Part shown: positions 39,097 through 46,133 of the stretch, piece by piece
Numbering within the stretch: position 1 is the first letter of the stretch
Layout: each line of letters begins with the position of its first letter
DNA from: a virus
Virus record (IMG/VR): IMGVR_UViG_3300031552_000001
Location: 1 to 64,000 of that record
DNA length: 64,000 nt
Direction: 5' to 3' (one strand)
Translations under genes and position numbers: made by a program
Notes under the pieces: model-generated
The model's input: the letters and a program-made list of their open reading frames with translations, nothing else
What the model was told of the DNA's origin: nothing
Databases searched by the model: none

Positions 39097-39485
39097 AAGC
39101 GGCTGCTGTGTTTGATTTAAACTTCAACGAGTTTTATGGACATTATCCTGACGGAAGAACCGACTCTTGGATACCTGACTCTCGATCTTTGTGGGAATTT
39201 ATTTGGGAGCACCGAGTAGAAGTAGGGGGAGTCGCCCACACGCATCCGTGGGATGGGGAGGCTTATCCGTCACAAACAGACATAACCACGTTCGCTGCCA
39301 TAGAAACAGGGCTCGGTAAAAGACTTCTGTGGCCAATTATTACTATGACAGAAACTAGATGTTTCTCATTCAACAAACTAATGCGAGAGTACACAGATAC
39401 TTTGTTTCTCATTAACATTCCGCAGCATACAGAGGCATTACGTATTCTTGCGGAAAACCTGCGACAAAAGTCGCTAGGAGGATAA
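39090..39485 (+). CDS. JAB/MPN-like metalloprotease
   Basis: 131 aa. GVAHTHPWDGEAYPSQTD near residues 48-65 matches the JAMM motif (H-x-H-P...S-x-x-D), and an upstream glutamate (FNEF, near 12-15) can complete the zinc site. JAB proteases remove ubiquitin-like tags or, in phages, act in tail assembly. The core is short but complete. The E1-like gene 2 kb downstream and the small beta-grasp candidate immediately after it point to a ubiquitin-like pathway. Confidence 0.65.
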   Translation: MLEAAAVFDLNFNEFYGHYPDGRTDSWIPDSRSLWEFIWEHRVEVGGVAHTHPWDGEAYPSQTDITTFAAIETGLGKRLLWPIITMTETRCFSFNKLMREYTDTLFLINIPQHTEALRILAENLRQKSLGG

Positions 39486-39486
39486 C

Positions 39487-39774
39487 ATGGGTGGAATGGA
39501 TTTGGTACCGATTGTAACCGAGTTGTCTTCAGCAAGGCTCACTGTTACCTATAAAGGAGAACAGGGGGACCTGCCGGACAGCGTAGAGTATGACACGCCC
39601 GACGATGTCATAAAACAAATAGCGAAAGAGTCCATTCGTGGCGGGTATGTGCCAGGGATTTCAGCAGACCCGGACGCGGAGTTTGATGACTTTGTAGTGG
39701 ATAGATTTTCTGCTAGAGAGGGCGCTCCTATACCTCGGATCAGCCTCAGGCCGAAAACTCCGTTCGGCAGTTAG
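39487..39774 (+). CDS. Possible ubiquitin-like (beta-grasp) protein
   Basis: 95 aa, starting 1 base after the JAB-like stop. The predicted order is a beta hairpin (ARLTVTYKGEQGDLPDSVEY), a helix (PDDVIKQIAKESI), then strands ending in ISLRPKTPFGS. This order and the exposed Pro-Phe-Gly-Ser tail recall prokaryotic ubiquitin-like proteins, but the tail is not a clean di-glycine. The match is weak by sequence; it rests on context (JAB before, E1-like after). Confidence 0.4.
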   Translation: MGGMDLVPIVTELSSARLTVTYKGEQGDLPDSVEYDTPDDVIKQIAKESIRGGYVPGISADPDAEFDDFVVDRFSAREGAPIPRISLRPKTPFGS

Positions 39775-39807
39775 TATCTTCTCAAAAGTAAAACACAAGG
39801 AGAATCT

Positions 39808-40125
39808 ATGGCCGGATTCTTATTGTTATTCAAACGGTTGTTTAGAAAGCCGCACCCTCTCTTAGACTATTACCATTGCGACAGAGCAAAAAAGCGTATG
39901 GATGACTACGAAAAGCTTAGAGCTAAAAGAGTGTTGCCCTCATCTTCCGTATCTACTGTAGCCCTGTCTCAGTACACGCAGCAGGCAGCGAATATCGTAG
40001 AAAGAGAAGGTAAGGAGTACGCTCCGAGTCTGGAAAACGAGGTGCGCTTGCTGTCACTGCTAGTTAGAGAGCTGTTGGGCGAGGTTATATACCTTCACGA
40101 CCACTTAAACCGCCATGTCAGATAA
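39808..40125 (+). CDS. Hypothetical protein
   Basis: 105 aa with AAGGAGA upstream. A basic helical protein with a short hydrophobic N-terminus (GFLLLFKRLF) that may touch the membrane. The C-terminus is helical. It overlaps the next gene by 11 bases. No family recognised. Confidence 0.55.
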   Translation: MAGFLLLFKRLFRKPHPLLDYYHCDRAKKRMDDYEKLRAKRVLPSSSVSTVALSQYTQQAANIVEREGKEYAPSLENEVRLLSLLVRELLGEVIYLHDHLNRHVR

Positions 40126-40432
40126 AAAATGCTCCCACACTTGGGAGCTACAACTTAGATTCTCTAGTCCTCCCGGTAAAGGCTCCATACAACGCTTTCG
40201 ATGCGCCTTGTGTGGAGCTTGGGGGTACAATAATCCTCCATACCGAATGGTCATCGCTTCGTATAAAGGCCCTATCTTAAATCCTCCACAACACTGGGAT
40301 CGAGAGTCTTTCTCCGATCCTAGTCTGTCAATGCAGGATATCGAAGTTACAGAGTATACAACTGCTAGAGAACTTGAACGAGACAAACCTATAGGGTGGT
40401 CTCTCCCGGATAAATGGAGTGAGCCTAAATGA
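40115..40432 (+). CDS. Zinc-binding hypothetical protein
   Basis: 105 aa. CSHTW near residue 6 and CALCGAWG near 30 form a probable zinc ribbon; the C-terminus is acidic and proline-containing. It overlaps both neighbours by a few bases, so it is in the same operon. No family recognised. Confidence 0.55.
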   Translation: MSDKKCSHTWELQLRFSSPPGKGSIQRFRCALCGAWGYNNPPYRMVIASYKGPILNPPQHWDRESFSDPSLSMQDIEVTEYTTARELERDKPIGWSLPDKWSEPK

Positions 40433-40662
40433 AACATAGCCAGACTGCCTCCTACAACAACCTTTCCGGCAAAGTAATTCATGTCGGCGTAGGGATTCAT
40501 GCCGTTGTAAAGGAATTTTGCAGGGAACGTAACTTACACATGAGAAACTTTACAGAAGAGGCTCTAGATAGAGCTATGTTTGTGACAAAAGAAGAAGAAA
40601 GTTACGAAACTGAGCATAGAAAGAACAAAAATGAAGAAAAGACATCTGTCTCTGCCGATTGA
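40429..40662 (+). CDS. Small hypothetical protein
   Basis: 77 aa starting in the overlap with the previous gene. HAVVKEFCRERNLHMRNFTEEAL resembles a ribbon-helix-helix or small helical DNA-binding module. The tail is charged and low in complexity. Its 3-prime 32 bases overlap the HNH gene. Confidence 0.5.
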   Translation: MKHSQTASYNNLSGKVIHVGVGIHAVVKEFCRERNLHMRNFTEEALDRAMFVTKEEESYETEHRKNKNEEKTSVSAD

Positions 40663-41452
40663 GTGCGGAGAAAAAACTTGTGCTTCTCAAAAAGGAAAGT
40701 TCTGCGAGTTTTTGTATGTAGAGAGATTTGGTACAACCCCCTTCTGCAAATTGTTTTCTGAACAGTTAAGAATAAAGGGGCATGTTCCCTTGGAAGAGGT
40801 AGACGGGTGGTTGCAGCGTCATCCAAGGTGTCTCGAGCTCGAAAGCAAGTTAGAGGCCCTGCCTTTAGAAAACTTCTCGGATAAAAATATCCGACTTTTC
40901 GGAAACGAGTTGTCTCTTACAGGGGCCTTATTCTCGAGTAATGAGGAAGGGTACATCTGCTTATTTCCTACTCAAAAAGCGCCACCTAACATAGCAGTCA
41001 TGCCATTAGATATTGAGGAGTGGAAACACCTTCTCAAGCAATTAGACACTCAAGAGGTGGAAGTAATTCAAACCGCTTCAGATGGAACGGTTACCAAAGC
41101 AATTTTGAGAAAAAGTCAGAGACTTATCGAACAGAGGGTCTCCTGGAGTGTATTTCGACGAGACAGCTACCGTTGCAGGTATTGTGGCGCCACTGGGGTT
41201 CCGCTGACCGTAGACCATTTAGTTCTATGGGAAGAAGGGGGGCCCAGCACAGAAGATAACCTCCTTACTGCCTGCCGCCCCTGCAATAAGACTAGAGGTA
41301 ACTTGCCATATGAAGAATGGCTTAAACACCCTTACTACCTTGAGAAAGCACGCAACGGCCTCTCGAGAGGACAGCAATGCGCCTTAGCGGCTATTGTGCC
41401 TCGCCTAAAAGACATTGAGCGTAGAGTGTCCAAACGTTCAACAAGAAAATGA
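40631..41452 (+). CDS. HNH nuclease-like protein
   Basis: 273 aa. The C-terminal HNH domain has CRYCGATG (near residue 181), VDHLVLWEEGG (near 194), DNLLTACRPCNKTRGNL (near 208-224): two zinc cysteine pairs and the catalytic His. The first 60 residues hold several cysteines (CGEKTC, FCEF, CKLF). It may be a free-standing endonuclease or a nuclease effector of the neighbouring JAB/E1-like group. It is within a tightly packed operon, so a homing role is less likely than for the two minus-strand HNH genes. Confidence 0.7.
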   Translation: MKKRHLSLPIECGEKTCASQKGKFCEFLYVERFGTTPFCKLFSEQLRIKGHVPLEEVDGWLQRHPRCLELESKLEALPLENFSDKNIRLFGNELSLTGALFSSNEEGYICLFPTQKAPPNIAVMPLDIEEWKHLLKQLDTQEVEVIQTASDGTVTKAILRKSQRLIEQRVSWSVFRRDSYRCRYCGATGVPLTVDHLVLWEEGGPSTEDNLLTACRPCNKTRGNLPYEEWLKHPYYLEKARNGLSRGQQCALAAIVPRLKDIERRVSKRSTRK

Positions 41453-41464
41453 CAGGAGATTTTT

Positions 41465-42040
41465 ATGATAGTCATTGTTGGATTAGGCGCTTTGGGCTCT
41501 CACTTGGCTTTAGTTTTAAGGAACCACAAAGAGGGGCTACATCTAATTGATTTCGATAGAGTGGACTCTCATAACACTCAAGCTCAGTTCCACGGTGTAA
41601 GAGATATTCGACTCAAAAAATCGGAGTCTTTGAAGAAGAATCTATTTGGGCTATTTGGCTCAAAAGTACTGGCTACCCCCCATAGAGTAGAAGAAACCAA
41701 CGCAGAGACACTGCTTTCTTCCAACGAGGTCGTAGCAGATTGTACAGACAACTACGTTGCTCGGCAGCTCATACAAAAAGTATGTACCAAACTGCCCGTG
41801 CCATGCCTACACGGAGCTCTTTCAGGTGATGGGCTGTTTAGCCGAGTAGTGTGGGATGAGCACTTTACAGAAGCGGACAGGGAGGACGAAGAGGGCGGTG
41901 CTACTTGCGAGAATGGAGAAAGGCTACCATTCTTCTCTTTCGTCAGCTCTTTTATGGGAGGGGAAATACAGCACTTTCTGAAAACTGGCCAGAAGAGGAG
42001 TTTTCAGCTTACCTCTTCTTCAGTTCTTCGACTTGCTTAG
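41465..42040 (+). CDS. E1/ThiF-like adenylyltransferase
   Basis: 191 aa. IVGLGALGSHLA (residues 4-15) is the nucleotide-binding glycine loop, IDFDRVDSHNTQAQ (near 33) carries the metal/ATP residues, DCTDN (near 92) is the conserved DxTDN, and TCEN near 147 offers a candidate catalytic cysteine. This is a compact member of the family that adenylates the C-terminus of ubiquitin-like proteins. It is the last gene of the plus-strand operon and is followed by a strong terminator. Confidence 0.75.
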   Translation: MIVIVGLGALGSHLALVLRNHKEGLHLIDFDRVDSHNTQAQFHGVRDIRLKKSESLKKNLFGLFGSKVLATPHRVEETNAETLLSSNEVVADCTDNYVARQLIQKVCTKLPVPCLHGALSGDGLFSRVVWDEHFTEADREDEEGGATCENGERLPFFSFVSSFMGGEIQHFLKTGQKRSFQLTSSSVLRLA

Positions 42041-42044
42041 CTTA

Positions 42045-42081
42045 GAAGAGAGTGAGTATTTCTCACTCTCTTCAATTTTTT
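42045..42081 (+). terminator. Intrinsic terminator
   Basis: A 12-bp perfect stem (GAAGAGAGTGAG and complement) around TATTT, followed by AATTTTTT. It ends the plus-strand operon where it meets the minus-strand virion module. Confidence 0.85.
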
Positions 42082-42086
42082 AGCCC

Positions 42087-42371
42087 TTAGACTTCCGGAT
42101 GTTCCAGCTCCTCTACAATGGGTTCATCGGCTTCTGTTTCTTCGCAGCGATAGGGTTTTTCGTCATCTTGCATAGCGTAAGCAAATCCTCGAGCCTTAAT
42201 GACGAATTTAGCTTCCGCCTTCGAATCTGATAAACAAACTTCGGCGTCAACAAAATCAATTTCCATACCTGCAGAGCGGAAGGTCTCTAGAATGGGAGAA
42301 ATAAACTCTGAAGGGGTTACTTTCTTTGAAGAGGTTTGAGGTAAATCAATAACGGCCTTTTTACGAGGCAT
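42087..42371 (-). CDS. Hypothetical protein
   Basis: 94 aa with AAGGACC upstream. A basic N-terminus (MPRKKAVID) and an acidic C-terminus (ETEADEPIVEELEH) flank a small alpha/beta core. It is the last gene of the minus-strand module. No family recognised. Confidence 0.55.
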   Translation of the reverse strand: MPRKKAVIDLPQTSSKKVTPSEFISPILETFRSAGMEIDFVDAEVCLSDSKAEAKFVIKARGFAYAMQDDEKPYRCEETEADEPIVEELEHPEV

Positions 42372-42535
42372 GATCTGGTCCTTTGTAAAAGTTCGTGTTT
42401 GGCTTCACAATCGCTGCTTTTAATTTCACCAACGGTCTTGCCTGTCAAGATACGAAGGGGGCCCCAGCCAGGCGGCCAGAACCTAGCTGGGGCGCGCAGG
42501 GCTCAGGGAGACCAGACCCTTATACCCCGCGCCGT
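42372..42535. other. Gap with GC-rich hairpin
   Basis: No gene seen. CCCCAGC (42462-42468) pairs with GCTGGGG (42486-42492) and could terminate the gene ending at 42536; no T-run on either side. Confidence 0.4.
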
Positions 42536-42760
42536 TTACGGTGAAGGTGGGCCTATCCTAGGAGCGTAAGCTCTCGAACTTTCCAATTTTTTTAGCTTGG
42601 CTCTAGGAGCAGATAAGTTTTGGAGTCTGCCGTCCGTGCCTGCAGGGTTAGACGTTAGAAGGTGAGCTCCCCCGTTTCCGGCAAGACCTGGTATACCGGG
42701 CACGCTAGCGGATTCCTTTAACAGAATACCGCTAGCTCTAGACGCCCTAAGCAGTTTCAC
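42536..42760 (-). CDS. Small virion-module hypothetical protein
   Basis: 74 aa from a GTG start at 42760 close to the stop of the tail-tube-like gene. It is rich in Pro, Gly, Ala and Ser with basic residues and probably disordered. Such a protein beside the tube could be a minor tail component. Weak evidence beyond position. Confidence 0.45.
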   Translation of the reverse strand: MKLLRASRASGILLKESASVPGIPGLAGNGGAHLLTSNPAGTDGRLQNLSAPRAKLKKLESSRAYAPRIGPPSP

Positions 42761-42762
42761 GA

Positions 42763-43491
42763 TTACAGCCCTATAGCAGAGCCTTCAGACGCCCCCAAAG
42801 ACACTAACGGCAGCGCACTAACCGCCACGGCATATGCCCGTTCAAACTGAACGGCCGCGTTTTCTTGGATCACAGTACCTTGCGCGTCCGTAGCCATAGT
42901 GTGGTTCGGAATATAGCAAGATTCCATGTAACAGGAACCGACAGTATCCTCATTGCTGTCTCGCAGGTACAACATCATGCCTACAGGCTGCGAAAAGAGG
43001 TCGGACGCTAAGTTAAGATACAGGTTTTCATAACCCGGCGCTACCTTCACGTCATGAGGGTTAGCTACAGTCAACGCCCCTACATTATCTGCCCCTATAA
43101 CAGAGGGGATAATTGTAGGAGGGAACAGGTCTTGGTAGTACGCATACAGCACGCGCAGCAGAGAAGGGCCGTGGTACATGACCCTGCTCAAGCCCAACTG
43201 TCCCACGGTATGCCCTGAGACAAAAAAACTCCTCTGAGACCCGATTTCCCAGATTCGATTAAACTGTCTGTTGTGGCTCAAGCTAAAGTTTTGAACGATA
43301 CCGAGCGGATACACGATATCATCCACGGCTCCGCTTGTTGCCCCCGTTCCAGCCAACGTCCCTACACCAATATTAGCTAATCTAGGAGGGCCTGCGGCTA
43401 ACATAGTGAAGGAGGCGTTAAGAAATTGACCGTCCACCAGACCGCTCTGCACATACCGTTGATACGGTTGCCATTCACTGAAGCGAGCCAT
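42763..43491 (-). CDS. Probable tail tube protein
   Basis: 242 aa with AAGGAGA upstream. FSLSHNRQFNRIWEIGSQRSFFVSG-type sequence near residues 80-110 and the following segment GQLGLSRVMYHGPSLLRVLY are typical of tube/virion structural proteins in large myoviruses. The protein has mixed beta content, few cysteines and no signal. It lies in the same module as the tail sheath (46134-49766), as expected for a contractile tail, although three genes intervene. Confidence 0.55.
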   Translation of the reverse strand: MARFSEWQPYQRYVQSGLVDGQFLNASFTMLAAGPPRLANIGVGTLAGTGATSGAVDDIVYPLGIVQNFSLSHNRQFNRIWEIGSQRSFFVSGHTVGQLGLSRVMYHGPSLLRVLYAYYQDLFPPTIIPSVIGADNVGALTVANPHDVKVAPGYENLYLNLASDLFSQPVGMMLYLRDSNEDTVGSCYMESCYIPNHTMATDAQGTVIQENAAVQFERAYAVAVSALPLVSLGASEGSAIGL

Positions 43492-43546
43492 ATGAGGTCT
43501 CCTTTACGATTAAGGTGTGTCGCAACGCTAACATAATGACCTTACA

Positions 43547-44851
43547 TCAAGTTACGATACCTAACGTAAGGGCGTTCGAGCGGTGACCGTTACTCACTAC
43601 CACAAGGGAGGCAGAGTCGCCGTTAGCAGAGCCCGTAAAGTCGCTGACTGCCATGGCGATTGCTGTATCCGTAATGGTACCGTTAACGGTCTGTTCAAGA
43701 TTGTTGACTAGTACTTCGACTCCTGACCCTACACCGCCTGCAAGTGGGGTAGCCGCTGCCACAACAACGGGATCTCCGCCGCCGCCGGAAACAGCAACTT
43801 GCACGAGGGCATGTGCCGCAGCATAAGCGTCGACGGCCGCTTTCACGTCTGCGGCAGTGGAGGTGCCCGTATTGAGCGTAACAGTAATCGCCGTACCCAC
43901 TACAGCAACAGATAGGGCACCACCAGTTGCCAGTTCGACCGTAATGGAATTACCAGGCGTACCTGGACGGTTGGCACTAAAAGCTAGAGAAGCGGCCCCC
44001 GTACCAAAAGTATACGAAGCAAAAGACTGCCCCTGGAGAAAATTATCTCCGGCAATTGCCGCGGCAACGGGAGACCCTGCAATACTCACAGAAGTGCCTC
44101 CTGTTACTTTACCGATAAGCGGATAGTCCGCTTCTGGGGTACGGATAGCCAGACTCAGAGTGTTTGTAAGACGACCATTGGTACGCACTTGGAGAGCCGC
44201 AGAGTCGGCATCTGAAATCCCGCTCAAGTCAAAAATGGCTGTAAAGCCCGTAGCCGTAACTGCGGAGACCACGGTTTGGTCGACGCCGTTTAACAGGACT
44301 TCAAAGCCCGAGCCCACTCCACCAGAAAGAGCTGTTGCAACTGCATCAAGTACGGTACCACCGCCACCGCCAGAGACAGCCACTTGCACGAGGGCATGAG
44401 CGTCCGCATCGGCGTCAATAGCGGCCTTCACCGCAGCAGCCGTAGAACCCGCGGCCGCTAAGGTCACAGTAATAGCGGTGCCTACAACTGCAACGGAAAG
44501 AGCTCCGACGCCAGTAGTCAAAGCCACTGTAATGCTGTTTCCGTCAGTGCCGGGTCGATTAGCAGTGAATGCCAAAGAGGCGGTAGTCAGCCCCAAGGTC
44601 AAAGTAGCCGCAACCTGGTCTTGAAGAAGGTCGGAACCTACAACACCGTATGTGGCAGTAGGGTCTTGCTTATCAATAGCGCCTCCCCCTACCACCTGAG
44701 TAAGTTGAGGATATCCAGAGAGCGACTCAAGGGTGACCATAGCCTCCTCTACGTCATCTCGAAGATCTTGGACTTCCGCCTGTAAACCGCCACTTCCTCG
44801 AACCAAATGAGGCTTGTCAGGGCCCTTTGAACCGAATGCCTTTGATGCCAT
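43547..44851 (-). CDS. Virion protein with internal duplication
   Basis: 434 aa. Two copies of a roughly 100-residue beta-rich domain are obvious: residues about 82-185 and 280-378 share FxANRPGTxGNSITV, GALSVAVVGTAITVTL, AAVKAAxDA and HALVQVAVSGGGG. Each is followed by a further beta domain (LLNGVDQTV / LVNNLEQTV), so the protein is two tandem modules of about 190 residues. The N-terminal 60 residues include a helix (EVQDLRDDVEEAMVTL). Probably a tail or baseplate decoration component. Confidence 0.65.
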   Translation of the reverse strand: MASKAFGSKGPDKPHLVRGSGGLQAEVQDLRDDVEEAMVTLESLSGYPQLTQVVGGGAIDKQDPTATYGVVGSDLLQDQVAATLTLGLTTASLAFTANRPGTDGNSITVALTTGVGALSVAVVGTAITVTLAAAGSTAAAVKAAIDADADAHALVQVAVSGGGGGTVLDAVATALSGGVGSGFEVLLNGVDQTVVSAVTATGFTAIFDLSGISDADSAALQVRTNGRLTNTLSLAIRTPEADYPLIGKVTGGTSVSIAGSPVAAAIAGDNFLQGQSFASYTFGTGAASLAFSANRPGTPGNSITVELATGGALSVAVVGTAITVTLNTGTSTAADVKAAVDAYAAAHALVQVAVSGGGGDPVVVAAATPLAGGVGSGVEVLVNNLEQTVNGTITDTAIAMAVSDFTGSANGDSASLVVVSNGHRSNALTLGIVT

Positions 44852-44911
44852 GATTTTCTCCTTAGAGCTAAAAATTGGCGAGAGGGCCCGCCAGTTTTTC
44901 GTTAATTATGA

Positions 44912-45265
44912 CTACTCTTCCTCAAAGGCCTCTTCATCAAGACCCTCTTCATCGATTTCGTCTTCATCTTCGCACTCAAGTTTATTGAGTATCCCCTCTT
45001 TGCACAAAGCCTCTCCGAGTTCTTCATCACACACTACCTGAATAAAATGAGCATCCGCGTGCTCTATCTCTAAACCCTGGTCTGACGCCAACTCTGACAT
45101 TCGGTCTAAGGTATCCGCAGCACTCCTTAGCAATTCCGCATAGGCTGTAAAAGCTTCGGCATCTGCATTAGAAACCCCATTAGACTTCGCATGCTCCAAA
45201 CAGTAGCCTAGGTCATCACCCTGTTTAAAGTACGGAAGGTGCAACTCGTAAGATTTAGAAGTCAT
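44912..45265 (-). CDS. Acidic hypothetical protein
   Basis: 117 aa, helical, with a strongly acidic C-terminal tail (ECEDEDEIDEEGLDEE). Lies between virion genes. No family recognised; could be a chaperone-like or DNA-mimicking protein. Confidence 0.55.
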   Translation of the reverse strand: MTSKSYELHLPYFKQGDDLGYCLEHAKSNGVSNADAEAFTAYAELLRSAADTLDRMSELASDQGLEIEHADAHFIQVVCDEELGEALCKEGILNKLECEDEDEIDEEGLDEEAFEEE

Positions 45266-45283
45266 TTAGTCTTTCTCTCTTCA

Positions 45284-46093
45284 CTACACTGTAACCATGA
45301 TGCTAATTCTTCTTTTACCACGTCCGATAGGTCGTGGGATTGAAGTAAAAACTTGAGCCGCTAGTTTTTGGTCGTACTCGTGACCAGGAGGATGCCCCTG
45401 GCCTCGCCGAGCCCTCCTATCCATCACTTCTAAATTCTCTGGTCGGTTGTCCGACCGATTTCCGTTCCTGTGATGAACTATTTCCCAATCCTCTAAATAG
45501 CGCCCAAGCGCCTGCTCCATTACCAAGCGGTGCTCGAGCATAAGCCCCGACTTCTGTGCTCTTGGGTGCCCTTCTGGAGCCCAAACTAAAACGTAACCCT
45601 GTTTGTCGTAACGAGGCTCCGTCCTCCTCGGGCGACCTGCGGGTAATCGATCTCTTAACCTGTTCCCTTGAGTGTCGATCCGACCTTTCCTTTTTAGTTC
45701 GGCATGACAACCACACATGCCCCGACTGATAGCCCTCTTTGAGCACCCAGGCACTAAGCAAAGGGTCTGAGGACCCTTTTCTCGTAACCGCAACACCTTG
45801 AGTTCTTCCCCCCGTTTTCTTTGCTGCCAATGACCAGTGCAAAGACCGTCTCCGCAAGGACGGTTTGTGCAGCCATCTACTAAGCATTGGGCTCCTGGCC
45901 CGTAACTGCCCACCCGTTTGAATGGTCGAAGTTGTTTTCCAGTTTCCCAATCGAAGATACTCCGTAAGGCATAAATGTAATGACGATGGCAAAAACCCCG
46001 GCTCCCTCCCTTTATAGTATTTTCGCACCCCTCTGCTTTGCATACTGGCCACGGTTCTTTTCTTTTAGGTCGTCCTGGATGTCGTAAATTCAT
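45284..46093 (-). CDS. HNH homing endonuclease-like protein
   Basis: 269 aa from ATG 46093 (AAGGAGG upstream). Three N-terminal units of the form CxxxGCxxxxxxxGxCxxH (residues about 17-35, 70-88, 111-129) look like small zinc fingers for DNA recognition. The C-terminal LEHRLVMEQALGR, VHHRNGNRSDNRPENLEV (near 190-225) is an HNH_3-type nuclease motif with catalytic His-His-Arg-Asn. It interrupts a row of virion genes, which is typical of free-standing homing endonucleases in phages. Confidence 0.8.
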   Translation of the reverse strand: MNLRHPGRPKRKEPWPVCKAEGCENTIKGGSRGFCHRHYIYALRSIFDWETGKQLRPFKRVGSYGPGAQCLVDGCTNRPCGDGLCTGHWQQRKRGEELKVLRLREKGPQTLCLVPGCSKRAISRGMCGCHAELKRKGRIDTQGNRLRDRLPAGRPRRTEPRYDKQGYVLVWAPEGHPRAQKSGLMLEHRLVMEQALGRYLEDWEIVHHRNGNRSDNRPENLEVMDRRARRGQGHPPGHEYDQKLAAQVFTSIPRPIGRGKRRISIMVTV

Positions 46094-46133
46094 AGTGACC
46101 TCCTTGGTCACTATTATTATACCACAATTGACG

